Assembly (NCBI GenBank): GCA_015486775.1 | Contig: WFRA01000213.1 | Coordinates: forward strand, 1 to 7,755 | Source: Kiritimatiellales bacterium | GTDB lineage: Bacteria; Verrucomicrobiota; Kiritimatiellia; Kiritimatiellales; Pontiellaceae | Direction: 5' to 3' | DNA: 7,755 bases | Shown here: piece by piece, positions 5,407 through 7,755 of the stretch | Numbering within the stretch: position 1 is the stretch's first letter | Layout: each line of letters begins with the position of its first letter | The notes under the pieces: model-generated | Seen by the model: the letters and a program-made list of their open reading frames with translations, nothing else | Told to the model about the DNA's origin: nothing | Database searches by the model: none | Program-made: the position numbers and the translations under genes

Positions 5407-6948
5407 TCACTGAACAAATTTGAACGAATACAAATCGGCATCTTTCATAACGATTCGCAAGCGAACCGTTGTTCCAGAAAGCTCCGAAAGAGAGTGATCC
5501 GATGTCCATGCAACCAGCCCATTGATCCGATCCCCGAAAATCTCCGGGCAATCATCAAGCGAAAACCCTTCTATTGCGGTTCCGCTTTCATCCTGAACTT
5601 CTATTTTGATAAATCCGGCCGAAGAGGTTGAATAGTTGATGCGCAGGGAATTGCCGGTATAGACCATGGGCTTGGTCAACAGTTCCCCCTGCTCATAGCC
5701 GGCATGGACCGATGCGAATCCGTCCAGCCGCATGCTATATCTTCGAATTCCGCAGGACGGGAATCCATATTCCCGGATCAGGTAGACGCTCATTTCGTTC
5801 TCCCCTGTCGGCACAATCCCCAGCAACGGGTAGTTCGAACGATTGCTCCAGTTTTCTATCCCCAATCCGGGGCGAATCCAGCTTTCCATAAACTCCCGGT
5901 CATAAACCAGCCCCCCGCGAGTGGTCATGAGAACCGCATCGCTCGTTGCCGTGTATTTCGCTTCGTATTTTGCGCCACCGACATCATCGCCTTCCTGCAA
6001 TGCGTTTCTTCCGAAAACAATTCTGGCAGCCGTTGCCACATAGATTTGATTGGCTCGATAGTAGGGCGCTGTTTGATTGATATAGATTTCTTCGAGAACG
6101 CATTCTCCATTCCCGTCGATCTGGTCCACCTTCCCCTCCATGGTCCAATTCCTGAAGTCCGAGCTTGTTGCCCTCGACACCTCGCGGAGACCGGTATCCC
6201 CTCCGGACTTCGTTCGGTAATAGGCGACATAGCACCCCTCGCGCTCCGACCAAAAGGAAACGTTTTGGGAATCAAAAGCCCCTTCGGTCATAACCGGATC
6301 GTCCTGAAGAAGCTGCCAATGGATTCCGTCGGGGGAGCCAAAAGCCATAACCAGCCATCTCGTTCCATCAGCGGTTCTCCTGAGTCCCAGTGCCTTGTAG
6401 CGTTCGGCGGTCAGGGCGGCTGGGTTTGTATCCAGGAATGGACTGAACGAATGCCCCCCGTCCCCCTTTATGATAATGTTGTTTTCCAGGTTCCCATCGA
6501 ATTCATGCAAATGGAGAATCGGTCGCGTCCAGTGAATGCCATCCGGGGATTCGGCATAGGAGTAGGCTCCATTCGTGAGGCCATGGTTTGAACGATAGTA
6601 AAGCCGATAGGTTCCTTCGTCATAGATGACCGTGGAATAGCCCGCGTATGGAGTCTCCCACGGCTCCGCACCAAATGCAAAAACATCCCCGGCATCCACC
6701 GGAGAATGCATCTTTAAATCGACCCCTCCTTGCATGGAATCAATTAGCCACGAATCCACAAACAACTGCCGGTCGCTGCCAACTTGGCAAACATTCCCCT
6801 TGGACACGACCGAGAAAGCCAAGGCCACGGTTTCAATTGCGGGCGACAGAAGCAGCAGGGCAAGCAATGGGGCGACCCGGGGGCTCCAAACCGTCTTTTT
6901 AATTGCGGTCAGATTCCGACCCCTACGAACTGCAAAAAAATAGGTCAT
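5407..6948 (-). CDS. Exported GH32/GH43-like beta-propeller protein with C-terminal beta-sandwich
   Basis: 513 residues from ATG at 6948, with GGAAG eight bases upstream. An unusually long n-region (residues 1-25, MTYFFAVRRGRN onward) precedes the hydrophobic VAPLLALLLLSPAIETVALA, so a signal peptide ends near residue 44. The mature part opens with RQLFVDSWLID (60-70) and HSPVDAGDVF, then PWETPYAGYSTVIYD and YRLYYRS (114-120). The repeats SPDGIHW (134-140 and 205-211) and SSDFRNW (262-268) are blade motifs of five-bladed propeller glycosidases. Residues 420-513 form a terminal sandwich (ELLTKPMVYTGNSLRINY, then VRLRIVMKDADLYSFKF). This whole layout is widespread in Planctomycetes and Verrucomicrobia, usually annotated as hypothetical or GH32-like. 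Hydrolysis of a glycan outside the cytoplasm is likely but unproven; D65 is a candidate nucleophile by position only. It starts 58 bases after the gene ending at 7007. Confidence 0.85.
   Translation of the reverse strand: MTYFFAVRRGRNLTAIKKTVWSPRVAPLLALLLLSPAIETVALAFSVVSKGNVCQVGSDRQLFVDSWLIDSMQGGVDLKMHSPVDAGDVFAFGAEPWETPYAGYSTVIYDEGTYRLYYRSNHGLTNGAYSYAESPDGIHWTRPILHLHEFDGNLENNIIIKGDGGHSFSPFLDTNPAALTAERYKALGLRRTADGTRWLVMAFGSPDGIHWQLLQDDPVMTEGAFDSQNVSFWSEREGCYVAYYRTKSGGDTGLREVSRATSSDFRNWTMEGKVDQIDGNGECVLEEIYINQTAPYYRANQIYVATAARIVFGRNALQEGDDVGGAKYEAKYTATSDAVLMTTRGGLVYDREFMESWIRPGLGIENWSNRSNYPLLGIVPTGENEMSVYLIREYGFPSCGIRRYSMRLDGFASVHAGYEQGELLTKPMVYTGNSLRINYSTSSAGFIKIEVQDESGTAIEGFSLDDCPEIFGDRINGLVAWTSDHSLSELSGTTVRLRIVMKDADLYSFKFVQ
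6907..6921. repeat. Near-perfect 15-base palindrome inside the signal-sequence coding region
   Basis: GGTCAGATTCCGACC pairs at six of seven positions around a central T. It codes residues 10-14 of the propeller protein, in the odd charged stretch before the hydrophobic core. Similar GGGTC(A/G)GA-type palindromes occur in dispersed REP-like elements of many bacteria, so it may be a remnant of one. This is a tentative link. Confidence 0.3.
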
Positions 6949-7006
6949 ATTATAAACTTCCCTTCTTTTGTTGTTTCCCGTGGTAAAAATCCGTTGTATG
7001 AAGTCG

Positions 7007-7755
7007 TTACTCCTCGCCGATAGCGTAAAAAGCGCTAGTATCGTTGGCTTCCAGATAAATTGTGATTGCACCCGGCACGGTACCCAGATTGTTTGTGGTA
7101 AACGGGCCGCCACTACTAGTGGAGTGCCCCACGCTTTCCCACGAACCGGTGATGAGATCGGTCTTGATCTTGGGATAGGAGGTTGAGGGCGTTGGACAGT
7201 CGATTACCATTTTCAAAATATTGCCCGCAGATCGTGATAGGCTTCTGATAATTGTCACCGGTTCCGAAATGGGATTGAACGGGAAATTCGTCATGCCGCT
7301 CTGAACAACGAAGTTGTTCAAAAGTACGGAATCGTCTGCAGAAGCATTTAGTGCCGGGAAGAGAACAGCGAATCTGGTGAAAGTTGTCTCTGCCATATCG
7401 TAGCTTTGATCCTCGAAAAGCGCTACGCGACCGGCGGTGCCTTGAACCGATTCAAAAACCGAAAAGGTTCCTTTTCCAGGAGTGGCACCCGGAGTAATCT
7501 CCCACTCGAAGCGATACCAGTTATGCGGAGACAGAACAAGACCACTGTCGATGCGGGACGCTGTTCCGCCCACTGTCGAATCAGCAAATTTGACACTATG
7601 GTCGGTAACGATGTAGCACCCAAAACCCTTGTTGGTAACCGTTCCTTCGCTTCCATCGTTGACAAGCGCAAGTTCCACAGATGTAGCACCGGAAATCGAC
7701 TTCATGCTCAGATCCGCCGCCATATAAATCTTATTAGAAGAGGCAAGGCTTATGC
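7007..7755 (-). CDS. C-terminal part of a secreted LamG-like protein (5' end outside window)
   Basis: The frame is open from the window edge to TAA at 7009-7007, giving 248 visible residues. The ATG at 7723 is not taken as the start, because the codons before it (reading ISLASSNKIY) continue the same beta-rich domain and no ribosome binding site precedes it. The first part, up to about residue 150 in the window, resembles a LamG/concanavalin jellyroll: alternating strands, NWYRFEWEI (a typical strand with Trp and Tyr), FSVFESV, and closing SVLLNNFVVQSG. The end, coded from about 7258 to 7010, holds the short C-terminal domain with SYPKIKTDL, W and AFYAIGEE, like the 2744-4126 protein. No catalytic residues can be named. 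The N-terminal part, which may carry the enzymatic domain and export signal, is missing. Confidence 0.85.
   Translation of the reverse strand, partial: ISLASSNKIYMAADLSMKSISGATSVELALVNDGSEGTVTNKGFGCYIVTDHSVKFADSTVGGTASRIDSGLVLSPHNWYRFEWEITPGATPGKGTFSVFESVQGTAGRVALFEDQSYDMAETTFTRFAVLFPALNASADDSVLLNNFVVQSGMTNFPFNPISEPVTIIRSLSRSAGNILKMVIDCPTPSTSYPKIKTDLITGSWESVGHSTSSGGPFTTNNLGTVPGAITIYLEANDTSAFYAIGEE

Noticed and set aside
5304..5441. 46-codon upstream extension of the PEP-CTERM gene
   Set aside because: It overlaps the end of the preceding gene, lacks a good ribosome binding site and would hide the signal peptide that begins at 5303.
5704..6591. 295-codon plus-strand open frame
   Set aside because: It lies opposite the propeller gene, whose blade motifs are clear. 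No ribosome binding site or domain supports it.
6904..6948. Twin-arginine signal (VRRGRNL) in the propeller protein
   Set aside because: The residues after RR do not match the usual x-F-L-K pattern, and the hydrophobic core begins about 16 residues later. Sec export is the simpler reading.
6949..7113. 55-codon upstream extension of the propeller gene
   Set aside because: It overlaps the end of the gene terminating at 7007 by over 100 bases on the same strand, and the sequence has no export features.
7721..7723. ATG as the true start of the gene ending at 7007
   Set aside because: The frame is open upstream to the window edge and the upstream residues continue the beta-sandwich. No ribosome binding site lies before the ATG and no signal peptide follows it.

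Overview
The window is a run of six genes, all read from the minus strand, and every gene whose start is visible begins with an export signal. No stretch over 300 bases lacks a gene; the gaps are about 58 to 120 bases. I see no rRNA, tRNA, CRISPR array, insertion sequence, regulator or transporter gene. The content suggests a marine or sediment bacterium of the PVC group, most likely Kiritimatiellota (Pontiella-like) or a related Verrucomicrobia/Lentisphaerae lineage. The pointers are a PEP-CTERM sorted beta-helix protein, a Planctomycetes/Verrucomicrobia-type five-bladed-propeller hydrolase, a BNR sialidase-like protein with LamG-type modules, and a short C-terminal beta domain typical of large secreted proteins in these lineages. 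The taxonomic assignment is inference.

In transcription order (high to low coordinates): 7755-7007 is the 3' part of a secreted protein with a LamG/concanavalin-like region and the short C-terminal domain. 6948-5407 is a GH32/GH43-like propeller protein with a C-terminal beta-sandwich. 5303-4224 is a PEP-CTERM protein made of eight beta-helix-like repeats. 4126-2744 is a secreted protein with two near-identical 173-residue modules and the short C-terminal domain. 2623-2006 is a one-module paralogue of it. 1886-1 is a large sialidase-like protein that starts at GTG and runs off the window.

Taken together this looks like part of a surface or secreted glycan-handling locus: two propeller proteins likely to act on or bind glycans, a wall- or matrix-associated PEP-CTERM protein, and two module proteins of unknown role. 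Four of the five gaps hold an inverted repeat or stem-loop between the upstream stop and the next ribosome binding site. This could fit a polycistronic unit whose segments are expressed at different levels. The most novel material is the repeated module at 2009-4042, which I do not recognise as a named family.
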